Below are positions 28,882 to 37,583 of a stretch of 64,000 nt of DNA, piece after piece (positions within the stretch are counted from its first letter, which is position 1; every line of letters starts with the position of its first letter). This DNA is from Frateuria_A sp051900425 (lineage in GTDB: Bacteria; Pseudomonadota; Gammaproteobacteria; Xanthomonadales; Rhodanobacteraceae), in assembly GCF_051900425.1 (NCBI RefSeq), contig NZ_JBHZGK010000001.1:434001-498000 (forward strand). Direction: 5' to 3'. The notes beneath the pieces are model-generated. The model was not told where the DNA came from and searched no databases. It worked only from the letters and a program-made list of their open reading frames with translations. Position numbers and translations under genes: made by a program.

Positions 28882-30438
28882 TCAGCCCGGGAGTTCCCAG
28901 CCTTCCTCGCTGCGCACGGGCGGCAGCGGATCGGCTGCGGCGGCGTGTTCGGCGTGGCTGTTGGAGAGCTTCTTCATCAGCGGCAGCACCGCCACGGCGA
29001 TTGCCGTGCAGCCCAGACCGACCCAGCCCAGCTTGGTGAACAGGCTGGTGTAGATCTCAAGCGACTGCAGAGGGTCGTTGAGACCCTCGGGGATGTGCGC
29101 GAAGTTGGCGACCACGCTGCCCAGGTACTGCGAGATACCCGAGGCCACGTAGTAGGCGCCCATCATGAAGCCGCCCATGCGCGCCGGCACGTAGCGGGCG
29201 ATCATGGCCAGGCCCAGGCCCGACACCAGCAATTCGCCCAGCGAATACAGGCCGTAGCCCCAGACCATGGTCCACGAGGAAACCTGGCCCGCGACGGCCC
29301 AGTGCGCGCCGACGCCGTAAACGAAGAAGCCGGCCGCGACCGCGGCGAAGCCCAGCGCGAACTTGGCGGCGACGGACGGATCCTTGCCGACGCGGCCGAG
29401 CGAGTTGTAGATGAACACCAGCACCGGGCTGAGCAGCACGATCCAGATCGCGTTCAAGTTCTGGTACTGCTCCGGAATCCAGGTGAACAGGTGCATGCCG
29501 AACACGCTGAAGTCCAGGTCCACGTTCTTCTGCGCGAACAGGTTCAGCGAGGTCGACATCTGCTGGTAGAAGATGAAGAAGAAGATCGTCTGGACGGTCA
29601 GCACCAGTGCGGCGACCAGGCCGGCCCGCTCGCTGCGCTCGCTCGAGCGGATCAGGTGGATGAAGATGCCCAGGATCACGACGCCCGCGGCATACACGCA
29701 GATGCGCGCCACCGTCTGGCTCTGCAGGATGAAGGCCGAGACGAACACCATGCCGACGGCCGCCAGCATGACCGCGCCGAAGCGCGCGAGATTGAACGGC
29801 TTCTGGTCCGGCGCCGAGCCGATGTGGCGCAGCGTACGGCTCATCAGCGTGTAGTTGACCAGGCCCAGCAGCAGGCCGATGGCGCAGATGCCGAAGGCGG
29901 TGTGCCAGCCCCAGGCGTCGCCGTAGCGCTCGCCCACGTAGTCGCGCACCCAGGGCGTCAGGGTCATGGAGATCATCGAGCCGACGTTGACCGCCATGTA
30001 GTAGATGGTGAACGCGCTATCGATCTTGGTGTCGTCGCCCTCGTAGATCTTGCGCACGAGGTTGCCGGCATTGGGCTTGAAGAAGCCGTTGCCGACGATG
30101 ATCACACCGAGTGCGACGTACAGCAGGTACGGGTTGTCGGTGGGAATCCACAGCATCGCGTAGCCCAGGCCCAGCACCACCGCACCGGTCAGCATCGTGC
30201 GGCGCGTGCCGATCAGCTTGTCGCCGACCCAGCCACCGATCGCGGGCGTGGCGTAGATCAGCGCTGCAGCCGCACCCCAGACGAGATTCGCGTGGGTATC
30301 GATGAAGCCGAGCTTCTTCATCATGTAGGTGACCATCAGCACCTGCATGCCGTAGAAGCCGAAGCGCTCCCACATTTCGATGAGGAAGACGGTGCTGAAG
30401 GATCGCGTTTGCGATACGGGTGGATTCTGGATTGCCAT
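28882..30438 (-). CDS. POT/PTR2 family proton-coupled peptide transporter
   Basis: A 518-residue major-facilitator protein with about 12-14 helices. The N-terminal proton-coupling motif is present as EMWERFGFYGMQVLMVTYM (ExxERFxYYG type). The PTR2 signature is around GNGFFKPNAGNLV and the second around GYGLYSLGELLVSGLGLAM, with the family Glu in the latter. It imports di- and tripeptides driven by protons at the inner membrane. The start at 30438 gives a short polar N-terminus before helix 1. It is a single-gene unit with its own terminator, and is divergent from dgkA (251 bp gap, nothing else seen). Confidence 0.93.
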   Translation of the reverse strand: MAIQNPPVSQTRSFSTVFLIEMWERFGFYGMQVLMVTYMMKKLGFIDTHANLVWGAAAALIYATPAIGGWVGDKLIGTRRTMLTGAVVLGLGYAMLWIPTDNPYLLYVALGVIIVGNGFFKPNAGNLVRKIYEGDDTKIDSAFTIYYMAVNVGSMISMTLTPWVRDYVGERYGDAWGWHTAFGICAIGLLLGLVNYTLMSRTLRHIGSAPDQKPFNLARFGAVMLAAVGMVFVSAFILQSQTVARICVYAAGVVILGIFIHLIRSSERSERAGLVAALVLTVQTIFFFIFYQQMSTSLNLFAQKNVDLDFSVFGMHLFTWIPEQYQNLNAIWIVLLSPVLVFIYNSLGRVGKDPSVAAKFALGFAAVAAGFFVYGVGAHWAVAGQVSSWTMVWGYGLYSLGELLVSGLGLAMIARYVPARMGGFMMGAYYVASGISQYLGSVVANFAHIPEGLNDPLQSLEIYTSLFTKLGWVGLGCTAIAVAVLPLMKKLSNSHAEHAAAADPLPPVRSEEGWELPG

Positions 30439-30689
30439 GGAGTTTCCGAGCGGTTGAACACAGACAGCCGCGGCGCGGCCTGCTCTGCAACCCTGAACCG
30501 GGCTGCAATCACCCGAGGGTAACCCATCCGCCACGGGCGTAACGCTGCAGTGCGGCATGCCGTCCCTCGACCCACGCTGTGGCATCATGGCGCGCTTGCC
30601 GCCGGCCGATCGCGAGTAGCCGCCCATGTCGACAGCCCCGTTTCCGCCGCCCTCCGGCTCCGCCTTCGCGCGGAAGGACGCCTGAGCAC

Positions 30690-31076
30690 ATGGCCGCCGA
30701 AGGATTCCGCGGGCCGCGGCAATTGTGGAACGCATTGCGCTGGTCGATGAAGGGCCTGCGCGCCGGCTGGCGACACGAAGCCTCGTTCCGCTTCGAGGTC
30801 TGCCTCGCGGTCGTGGTGATCCCGCTGGGACTCTACCTGGGCAATGGCCCGCTGGAGAAGCTGGCGCTGGCGCTGCCGGTGTTCCTGGTGCTCTCGGCGG
30901 AGCTTCTCAACTCGGCGATCGAGGCGGTGGTCGACAAGGTCAGTCCCGAGTTCCATGAGCTGGCCGGTCGCGCCAAGGACATGGGCTCGGCCGCCGTGTT
31001 CGTGCTGCTGGTCTTCATGGGCCTGAGCTGGACGCTGATCGTCGGTCCCCGGCTGCCCGCGATCCTGGCCATGTAG
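30690..31076 (+). CDS. dgkA: diacylglycerol kinase DgkA
   Basis: A 128-residue integral membrane kinase with three helices. Conserved residues are WSMKGLRAGWRHEASFRFEV at the N-terminus and AELLNSAIEAVVDKV, with the catalytic Glu and Asn of the DgkA family. It recycles diacylglycerol released by periplasmic glycan and lipoprotein processing to phosphatidic acid. Length is close to the E. coli enzyme (122). Neighbouring genes look unrelated. Confidence 0.96.
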   Translation: MAAEGFRGPRQLWNALRWSMKGLRAGWRHEASFRFEVCLAVVVIPLGLYLGNGPLEKLALALPVFLVLSAELLNSAIEAVVDKVSPEFHELAGRAKDMGSAAVFVLLVFMGLSWTLIVGPRLPAILAM

Positions 31077-31209
31077 CGCGGCAGCCCCGCTCAGCCGACA
31101 GCTTTTCGCCCGAACGTCACGGCAGGCCCAGGCACGCCCCTACCGGGCTCGTTGACGCTGGCCGGAGCCTGACCCTACGCTGGCGCACCCCCTCATCCGG
31201 AGCGCCGCC

Positions 31210-31833
31210 ATGAAGACCCTTCGCGTGATCGTGCTGTCGCTGCTCGCCGTGCTGCTCAGCGGTTGCGGCTACAACGCCATCCAGCGCCAGGACGAGGCGG
31301 TCAAGGCCGCCTGGTCGGAAGTGCTCAACCAGTACCAGCGCCGCGCCGACCTGGTGCCGAACCTGGTCAATACGGTCAAGGGCTATGCCCAGCACGAGGA
31401 GCGCGTGCTTACCGAGGTCACCAATGCCCGCGCCCGCGTGGGCAGCGTGCAGGTCACCCCGGACACCATCAATGACGCGCAGAAGCTCAAGCAGTTCCAG
31501 CAGGCCCAGGGCGAGCTGTCCAGCGCGCTGTCGCGGCTGATGGTGGTCAGCGAGCGCTACCCGGACCTGAAATCCAACGGCCTGTTCCAGAACCTGCAGG
31601 CGCAGCTGGAGGGCACCGAGAACCGCATCACCGTGGCGCGCAACCGCTACGTGCAGTCCGTGCAGGAATACAACTCGATGATCCGCACCTTCCCGAACAA
31701 CCTCACCGCCAAGATGTTCGGCTACCAGGTGAAGCCGAACTTCACCGTCGAGAACGAGAAGGCGATCTCCACCGCACCGACAGTCGATTTCGGCACGCAG
31801 GCGCCCGCGCCGGCCGGCTCGGCCGCGCACTGA
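31210..31833 (+). CDS. lemA: LemA family lipoprotein
   Basis: A 207-residue protein. The signal peptide ends with a lipobox (LLAVLLSGCGYN), so it is probably lipidated at Cys 19. The LemA core follows: AIQRQDEAVKAAWSEVLNQYQRRADLVPNLVNTVKGYA and a long helical segment ending RYVQSVQEYNSMIRTFPNNL. LemA proteins form antiparallel helical bundles of unknown function, often paired with TPM-domain proteins. That pairing is present here: the TPM gene starts 1 bp after the stop. Confidence 0.93.
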   Translation: MKTLRVIVLSLLAVLLSGCGYNAIQRQDEAVKAAWSEVLNQYQRRADLVPNLVNTVKGYAQHEERVLTEVTNARARVGSVQVTPDTINDAQKLKQFQQAQGELSSALSRLMVVSERYPDLKSNGLFQNLQAQLEGTENRITVARNRYVQSVQEYNSMIRTFPNNLTAKMFGYQVKPNFTVENEKAISTAPTVDFGTQAPAPAGSAAH

Positions 31834-31834
31834 C

Positions 31835-32731
31835 ATGGCCGCTCGCGCGCCGAGGCTGGCGTGGCTGCTGCTCGGCCTGCTGCTCCTCGTGGTCGGCTCG
31901 GCAGCACAGGCTGCCGAGGTTCCGACGCTCAAGCGCCACGTCACCGACCTGACCGGGACGCTGAGCGCGCAGCAGGTCGACCAGCTCGATGGCCAGCTGG
32001 TCGCGCTGGAGAAAGGCAAGGGCGCGCAGCTGGTGGTGCTGATGGTCGGCAGCACCGGCGAGCAGGACATCGAAAGCTACTCGCTGGCGGTGGCCGAGCA
32101 GAACAAGGTCGGGCGCAAGGGCACCGACGACGGCGTGTTGCTGCTGGTGGCCAAGGACGACCGGCGGGTGCGAATCGAGGTCGGCTATGGGCTCGAGGGC
32201 GCGATTCCCGATGCCGCGACCGCGCGCATCATCCGCGAGTACATCGCGCCGAAATTCCGCGAGGGCGACTACTACGGCGGCATTCACGACGCGGTAGGCG
32301 CGCTTACCCAACTGATCGAGGGCGAGCCGCTGCCGCCGCCCGTGCAGGGCGCGCCGCGCGAACATCGCGGCATCGGCTTCCAGCAGGCGCTGTTCATCGG
32401 CATCTTCATCGCCTTCTTCCTGCGCAACCTATTCGGCCGCGCCAATCTGTTCGTGCGCACGCCGCTGGGCGCGGGCATCACCGGCGGCATCCTGTGGCTG
32501 GTCGCCGCCAGCCTTGGCGCCGCGGCGCTGGGCGCGATCATTGGCGGCGTGTTCATGCTGCTGCCCGGCGGCGGCGGCCGCTCGATCGGACGCGGTGGCT
32601 GGGGTGGCTGGGGCGGTTTTGGCGGCGGTGGTTTCGGAGGGGGCGGCTTCGGCGGCGGTTTCGGCGGAGGCGGCGGCTTCAGTGGTGGCGGCGGCAGCTT
32701 CGGCGGCGGCGGTTCTTCGGGGAGCTGGTGA
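31835..32731 (+). CDS. TPM-domain membrane protein with Gly-rich tail
   Basis: A 298-residue protein with a signal peptide (WLLLGLLLLVVGSAAQA) and a TPM_phosphatase domain (about residues 30-165). Visible are DLTGTLSAQQVDQLDGQLVALEKGKGAQLVVLMV, VGRKGTDDGVLLLVAKDDRRVRIEVGYGLEGAIPDA and the GDYYGGIHDAV end. Two membrane helices follow, then a striking tail of Gly repeats with Trp and Phe (from about residue 246, GGWGGFGGGGFGG-like). Related proteins (YgcG, Psb32-like) work with LemA in an unknown envelope process. It overlaps the next gene by one base (TGATG). Confidence 0.92.
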   Translation: MAARAPRLAWLLLGLLLLVVGSAAQAAEVPTLKRHVTDLTGTLSAQQVDQLDGQLVALEKGKGAQLVVLMVGSTGEQDIESYSLAVAEQNKVGRKGTDDGVLLLVAKDDRRVRIEVGYGLEGAIPDAATARIIREYIAPKFREGDYYGGIHDAVGALTQLIEGEPLPPPVQGAPREHRGIGFQQALFIGIFIAFFLRNLFGRANLFVRTPLGAGITGGILWLVAASLGAAALGAIIGGVFMLLPGGGGRSIGRGGWGGWGGFGGGGFGGGGFGGGFGGGGGFSGGGGSFGGGGSSGSW

Positions 32732-33234
32732 TGACACCCGTGCAACGATTGCTCGCCAACCTGTTCGGCGGCTGGTTCCAGCTACGCCAGCGCTTCCCCG
32801 CCATGTTGCTGGACGACCTGGCCGCCGCGGTCACCGTCGGCGAGCGTGGCCACCTGGGCGAGGTGCGTTTCGCGGTGGAATCGCGGCTGACCGTGCGCGC
32901 GGTGCTCGCTGGCATGGACGCGCGAACGCGCGCACGGGACGTCTTTGCCCAGCTGCGCGTGTGGGACACCGAAGAAAACTGCGGCGTGCTGATCTACCTG
33001 CTGCTGTCGGAACAGCGGATCGAAATCGTGGCCGACCGCGGCATCGCGCGCCGCGTGGCGCAGGATCAATGGGACGGTGTGTGTGCGCTCATGCGTGAGC
33101 ATTTCGCGGCCGGCCGCTGGCGCGAGGGCAGCCTGGAAGGCCTGGCCGCCATCAACGCGCTGCTGCGCGAGCACTTCCCCGCGGACGATCGCGACAACCC
33201 GGACGAACTGCCCGACCGGCCGGTGCTGCTGTAG
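32731..33234 (+). CDS. second TPM-domain protein, cytosolic form
   Basis: A 167-residue TPM-domain protein without a signal peptide. It shows MLLDDLAAAVTVGERGHLGEVRFAVES, RARDVFAQLRVWDTEENCGVLIYLLLSEQRIEIVADRGIARRV and an FAAGRWREGSLEGL end, like the short TPM proteins that follow lemA and tpm genes in many proteobacteria. Function is unknown. Translation is coupled to the gene before it. The operon ends at a REP-like repeat at 33249. Confidence 0.88.
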   Translation: MTPVQRLLANLFGGWFQLRQRFPAMLLDDLAAAVTVGERGHLGEVRFAVESRLTVRAVLAGMDARTRARDVFAQLRVWDTEENCGVLIYLLLSEQRIEIVADRGIARRVAQDQWDGVCALMREHFAAGRWREGSLEGLAAINALLREHFPADDRDNPDELPDRPVLL

Positions 33235-33248
33235 CAGCTCGCGGAACC

Positions 33249-33307
33249 GTAGGGTGGGCTTCAGCCCACCACCCGCGCATAAGGCGGTGGGCTGAAGCCC
33301 ACCCTAC
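33249..33307. repeat. REP-like inverted repeat, best copy
   Basis: Perfect 22-bp inverted arms (GTAGGGTGGGCTTCAGCCCACC at 33249-33270 and its reverse complement at 33286-33307) around a 15-bp spacer. Each arm has its own short palindrome (TGGGCTTCAGCCCA), the organisation of REP/BIME elements. It lies between convergent genes and may also terminate transcription. Confidence 0.85.
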
Positions 33308-33321
33308 GGGAATCCGGAGGC

Positions 33322-35271
33322 TCAGGCCCCCTTGCCGATGTGCTTCTCCAGGAACGCCTGCAGCGCGTTGTAGAAGTCGACGCGGTTCTGCTCGTCGTAG
33401 AAGCCATGGCCTTCGCCGGGCTTGCTCATCCATTCGTAGGGCTTGTGGGCCGCATCGAGCGCCGCGCGCATGGCCTTGGCCTGGGCGAACGGGGCGCGCT
33501 TGTCGTCCTCGCCGTGGACGAGCAGGACGGGAACGGTGATCTTGTCGGCGAGCTTGTCGGGCGAGTTGGCATCGAGCTCGGCGTCGTTGCGGCCGATCAC
33601 GGTGGTGAGGTAGCTGCGGCCGCTCTCGCTTTCCTGGATGTCGCCCTTCTTGTACATCATCTTCAGGTCGTAGATGCCCGCATAGCCCACGGCGCACTTG
33701 AACATGCCGGGCGCGCGGATGACCGTCATCATCGCCGAGTAGCCGCCGAAGCTGCCGCCGTACACGCATACGCGCGCCGGGTCGGCGTAGTGTTCGGCGA
33801 CCGCCCATTTGACGCCGTCGATCAGGTCCTGCTGGATGCGCGTGCCCCACTTGAGGTAGCCCGCTTCCTGGAAGTCCTCGCCACGGCCGCCCGAGCCGCG
33901 GTAGTTGACCTGCAGCACCAGGTAGCCGCGACTGGCCAGGAACTGCGCGTCGTCGTCGTAGAACCAGTCGTCGCGCACGCCGATCGGGCCACCGTGCGGC
34001 AGCAGCACCATCGGCAGGTTGGTCCCGGGGCGGCCCGGCGGCAGCGTGAGGATGGCTTCCAGTTCGGTGCCGTCGCTGGCCCTGAAGCGCAGCGGGCGGC
34101 GTTGGGCCATCCTGCCCGGGTCGATCCACGGCGCCGCATCGAACAGCTTGCGCACCTTGTAGGTGTGCGTGTCGATCAGGAAGTAGGAGCCAGGGGCGCG
34201 GTCGCTGGCCACGCTGAACAGCAGTTGCCCGCCGTCCTCGCTGTAGTCGACGAAGTGCACGTACTGGCCAGGGAATTTCATCGCCAGCGCGCGGTGCAGC
34301 TTCGCGGCCGGCAGGTTGGGATCGATGTAACGCAGCTGCGGGAGGCCGGTGTCGGGAATGGTCGCGAACGGCTGGCGGGGCAGTGGCGTCCACTCGATGC
34401 CGCCGACGTCGCCGAAGTCCGCCGCCGCCAGCACCCTGCGGTTGCCGCCGTTCTCGTCCTGCTCGACGAGCGAGGCCGGCCCACCGCCGGCGTCGTACAT
34501 CGCGTAGACGCGCTGGTGGTCGGGGGTGAAATCGATCGGTGCGAAGGTGCCGCCGATCTGTTGCGCGGTCAGCGACTGCCAGTGGCCGTCCTGGTGGAGG
34601 TAGACGACGTACTCGAAGTTCTCGTTGCGGCCGTAGGCGTAATGCGCCTGTCCATCGGCGCCGACCATGAAGGTCATGTCGCCCTCGCCGATGTCGCCGA
34701 TCAGGTGGCGGGTATTGGCGCTGGCGTCGACATTGTAGAGATAGCTGTGGTCAGGGCTTTCCCACGGCATGGCGGCCATGTAGAAGTGCCCGTTGGCGTG
34801 CTCGGGCAGGCCGTCGACGGTGCCCCAGCCGCGGTCGGTGCCACGTGTGGCGGCGCGCGAGCTGTACTTGACCTCGTGGCCGTAGAGGTAGTCCTGGTGC
34901 TTGCCGTCCACGTCGGTGGCAATGATCTCGCCGGTCAGGAACGGCTTGTCGATCGAGCCGTATTCCTTGCCCTTCTCGACCACCAGCCGCGTGGGGCTTA
35001 CCCAGGTGATGCCGGCAGGCAGCTCGTACTTGGGCATACGCAGCATGCTGGCGGGCCGGGACATGTCGTCGACGCGGTAGACGACGAGCGCATGCGAGCT
35101 GCCGTCATCCCAGCGCACGGCCAGGTACTTGCCGTCGGGCGACAGCCGCGGCATCGACAGCGACGGGTGGCGCGCGAAATCTTCGACCGGAAGCAGGTCG
35201 GCTGCCGCGACGATCGCGGATGCCCCCAACAGGGCCGCGCACAGCGCGGCCCGCGTGAATCGGTTCATCAT
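33322..35271 (-). CDS. S9 family peptidase (prolyl oligopeptidase type), exported
   Basis: A 649-residue protein with a signal peptide (ALCAALLGASAIVAAA). An N-terminal beta-propeller (starting PRLSPDGKYLAVRWDDG) precedes an alpha/beta-hydrolase domain with LPHGGPIGVRDDW, the nucleophile elbow YGGSFGGYSAMM, VHGEDDKRAPF (Asp region) and the catalytic His in GEGHGFYDE. Members are periplasmic serine aminopeptidases or dipeptidyl peptidases cleaving short peptides; Xanthomonadales carry many. It is monocistronic and convergent with the TPM operon. Confidence 0.92.
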   Translation of the reverse strand: MMNRFTRAALCAALLGASAIVAAADLLPVEDFARHPSLSMPRLSPDGKYLAVRWDDGSSHALVVYRVDDMSRPASMLRMPKYELPAGITWVSPTRLVVEKGKEYGSIDKPFLTGEIIATDVDGKHQDYLYGHEVKYSSRAATRGTDRGWGTVDGLPEHANGHFYMAAMPWESPDHSYLYNVDASANTRHLIGDIGEGDMTFMVGADGQAHYAYGRNENFEYVVYLHQDGHWQSLTAQQIGGTFAPIDFTPDHQRVYAMYDAGGGPASLVEQDENGGNRRVLAAADFGDVGGIEWTPLPRQPFATIPDTGLPQLRYIDPNLPAAKLHRALAMKFPGQYVHFVDYSEDGGQLLFSVASDRAPGSYFLIDTHTYKVRKLFDAAPWIDPGRMAQRRPLRFRASDGTELEAILTLPPGRPGTNLPMVLLPHGGPIGVRDDWFYDDDAQFLASRGYLVLQVNYRGSGGRGEDFQEAGYLKWGTRIQQDLIDGVKWAVAEHYADPARVCVYGGSFGGYSAMMTVIRAPGMFKCAVGYAGIYDLKMMYKKGDIQESESGRSYLTTVIGRNDAELDANSPDKLADKITVPVLLVHGEDDKRAPFAQAKAMRAALDAAHKPYEWMSKPGEGHGFYDEQNRVDFYNALQAFLEKHIGKGA

Positions 35272-35451
35272 CCCTTCCCCCGTAAGCTCCCTGTGGCGGG
35301 CGCGGCCACCGGGAGCGCGGTGGCCGGCCTGGCGGCGTCCCCGCCGCGCGCGTTCGCCGCGATTCTAGTGAGAGCGGATCGCGGGCTGGAAGGGCCTGCG
35401 CCGGCCAGGCAGGCCCGGCTACACTTGGTCTTTGCCCGCCATTCTTCCGCC

Positions 35452-36330
35452 ATGACCCAGCCTTTCACCGTCCACTTCGATCCGATCGCCTTCCACATCG
35501 GGCCCGTGCAGGTGCACTGGTACGGGCTGATGTACCTGCTCGGTTTCCTGGGCGCGGGCCTCCTGGGCGAGCGGCGGCGCCAGCTGGGCCGCCTGCCGGT
35601 AAGCCGCGATGCACTGAGCGACCTGGCGTTCTACGCGATGCTCGGCATCATCGTCGGCGGACGCGTGTGGTACATGCTGTTCTATTACGCCGGCGGCCTG
35701 CACTGGATCTGGACCGATCCGCTGGCGCTGTTCAAGGTGTGGGACGGCGGCATGAGTTTCCACGGCGGCCTGATCGGCGTGCTGGTAGCTGCCTGGTGGT
35801 GGTCGCGGCGGCATCGGCTGCACTTCTTCGACACCATGGATTTCGTCGCGCCGCTGGTACCGCTGGGACTCGGCCTGGGGCGGCTGGGCAACTTCATCAA
35901 CGGCGAGCTGTGGGGCAAGCCCAGCGACGTGTCGTGGGCGATGATCTTCCCCAACGCGAAGCTCGAAGATGTCCAGCTGGCGCACGGCCAGCCGGCGCTG
36001 GCGCAGCAATTGGCGCAGTTCGGTGGCATCCCGCGACACCCCTCGCAGCTGTACGAGCTGGCGCTGGAAGGCGTGGTGATGTTCGCGGTGTTGTGGCTGG
36101 TGTCGATGAAGCCGCGCCCGCGTTACCTGGTGTCCGGCCTGTTCGCGCTGATGTACGGCTGCTTCCGGTTCGCGGTGGAGTTCGTGCGCGTGCCCGACCC
36201 GCAGCTGGGCTACCTGGCCTGGGGCTGGCTCACGATGGGGCAGGTGCAGTCGCTGCCGTTGATCGTGATCGGGCTGGTGCTGGTGGCGATGTCGCGCCGG
36301 GCGCCGACGCTGGTGCCGGCGGCGCACTAG
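35452..36330 (+). CDS. lgt: prolipoprotein diacylglyceryl transferase Lgt
   Basis: A 292-residue membrane enzyme with about seven helices that transfers diacylglycerol from phosphatidylglycerol to the lipobox cysteine of prelipoproteins. The family signature GRLGNFINGELWG is present, as are MSFHGGLIGVL with the catalytic His and RHPSQLYE. Start at 35452 gives the usual short N-terminus. In many relatives thyA follows lgt directly; here the GYF_2-AIM24 gene (opposite strand) is inserted between them. Confidence 0.97.
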   Translation: MTQPFTVHFDPIAFHIGPVQVHWYGLMYLLGFLGAGLLGERRRQLGRLPVSRDALSDLAFYAMLGIIVGGRVWYMLFYYAGGLHWIWTDPLALFKVWDGGMSFHGGLIGVLVAAWWWSRRHRLHFFDTMDFVAPLVPLGLGLGRLGNFINGELWGKPSDVSWAMIFPNAKLEDVQLAHGQPALAQQLAQFGGIPRHPSQLYELALEGVVMFAVLWLVSMKPRPRYLVSGLFALMYGCFRFAVEFVRVPDPQLGYLAWGWLTMGQVQSLPLIVIGLVLVAMSRRAPTLVPAAH

Positions 36331-36344
36331 CACGCCCGGATGTG

Positions 36345-36410
36345 CTGCAGGAGCGCACCCCTGTGCGTGACCGTGTGCATCCCGGTCGCGCACGGGGTGC
36401 GCTCCTGCAG
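36345..36410. repeat. second REP-like class, inverted repeat between lgt and AIM24 gene
   Basis: 17-bp perfect arms CTGCAGGAGCGCACCCC (36345-36361) and complement (36394-36410) around a spacer rich in GTGCG. The AGGAGCGCACC core is a repeat type common in Xanthomonadales genomes. It sits between convergent genes and can act as a bidirectional terminator. Confidence 0.75.
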
Positions 36411-36418
36411 GGCGATGG

Positions 36419-37426
36419 CTAGAAGTTGTTGTCGCCGCCGATCAGGTCGCCCAGGCCACCGAGGATCGAACCTTCGCCACGGCGCTGGCCGCCACCCTGC
36501 GGCGCGGCCGCCAGCATGCGGCCGGCCATGCGCGAGAACGGCAACGACTGCAGCCACACCTTGCCCGGACCGGTGAGCGTGGCCAGGAACACGCCCTCGC
36601 CGCCGAACAACATGCTCTTGATGCCGCCGACCGGACGCACGTCCATGCTCACCGTGTCGTGGAAAGCGACCACGCAGCCGGTGTCGACGTCCAGCCGCTC
36701 GCCGGGCTTCAACTCACGCTCGACCACGGTGCCACCGGCGTGCACGAACACCCAGCCGTCGCCCTCGAGCTTCTGCATGATGAAGCCCTCGCCGCCGAAC
36801 AGGCCGGTGAGGATCTTGCGCTGGAAGTAGATGCCCAGTTGCACGCCGCGGGCGCCGGCCAGGAACGAATCCTTCTGGCAGATCAGTCGGCCGCCATGCT
36901 CGGAAAGCTTCATCGCCATCACGGTGCCGGGGTAGGGCGCGGCGAAGGCGACCTTGGCCTTGCCGTTGCCGGTGTGGGTGAACACGGTGGTGAACAGGCT
37001 CTCGCCGGTGATCACGCGCTTACCCGCCGACATCAGCTTGCCCATCAGGCCACCGCCTTGGGCAGAGCTGGAGCCGTCGCCGAAGACGGTGTCCATCTGC
37101 ACCGCCGATTCCTTGTACATCAGCGAACCGGCCTCGGCGATCGCGCTCTCGCCCGGATCGAGCTCGACCTCGACGAACTGCATGTCGCTGCCGACGATGC
37201 GGTAGTCGACCTCGTCGGAGGCGCCGTAGCGGCCGGCCGGCGGAGGCGGCGGGGCGACGGCCATGTCGGTGGCGGGCTGGAATACGCTGTGGATCGGCCG
37301 CCACTCGCCAAAACCTTCCTTCCAGCAGTAGCCGTCGGGACGGCTGCGCGCCTGCGCACGGGCGCCCTCGTCGTCCAGCGGACCGATGCGTTCGTTGTTG
37401 CCGTAGCTGAAGTACCACTGCGTCAT
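36419..37426 (-). CDS. GYF_2-AIM24 (TIGR00266) fusion protein
   Basis: A 335-residue protein. The first 50 residues (WYFSYGNNERIGPLDDEG ... GYCWKEGFGEWRPIHSVF) are a GYF_2 peptide-binding-like domain. After a Pro-rich linker (AVAPPPPPAGRYG), the AIM24/TIGR00266 beta-barrel runs from YRIVGSDMQFVEVELDPGESAIAEAGSLMYK to the C-terminus, ending Gly-rich. AIM24 relatives in mitochondria stabilise inner-membrane complexes; bacterial function is unknown. It is a single gene, convergent with lgt and divergent from thyA. Confidence 0.87.
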   Translation of the reverse strand: MTQWYFSYGNNERIGPLDDEGARAQARSRPDGYCWKEGFGEWRPIHSVFQPATDMAVAPPPPPAGRYGASDEVDYRIVGSDMQFVEVELDPGESAIAEAGSLMYKESAVQMDTVFGDGSSSAQGGGLMGKLMSAGKRVITGESLFTTVFTHTGNGKAKVAFAAPYPGTVMAMKLSEHGGRLICQKDSFLAGARGVQLGIYFQRKILTGLFGGEGFIMQKLEGDGWVFVHAGGTVVERELKPGERLDVDTGCVVAFHDTVSMDVRPVGGIKSMLFGGEGVFLATLTGPGKVWLQSLPFSRMAGRMLAAAPQGGGQRRGEGSILGGLGDLIGGDNNF

Positions 37427-37583
37427 GTTGGCCGTCCCTTGGGGTGCAAGGGCACGAGTCTAGGCCGGCACGGGGCCGCTGGGGGAGTGACGGATGTCAC
37501 CACGGTGGCGCAGGCCGCGCGGGCGGCCTGCCGGTAGAATCGCGACTGGCCAGCACACACCCATCGACGCAGAAGGCATGAGC

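Noticed and set aside
32560..32731. Tandem repeat or assembly artefact in the GGCGGC-rich stretch
   Set aside because: It encodes the normal Gly-rich tail of the TPM-domain protein in frame.
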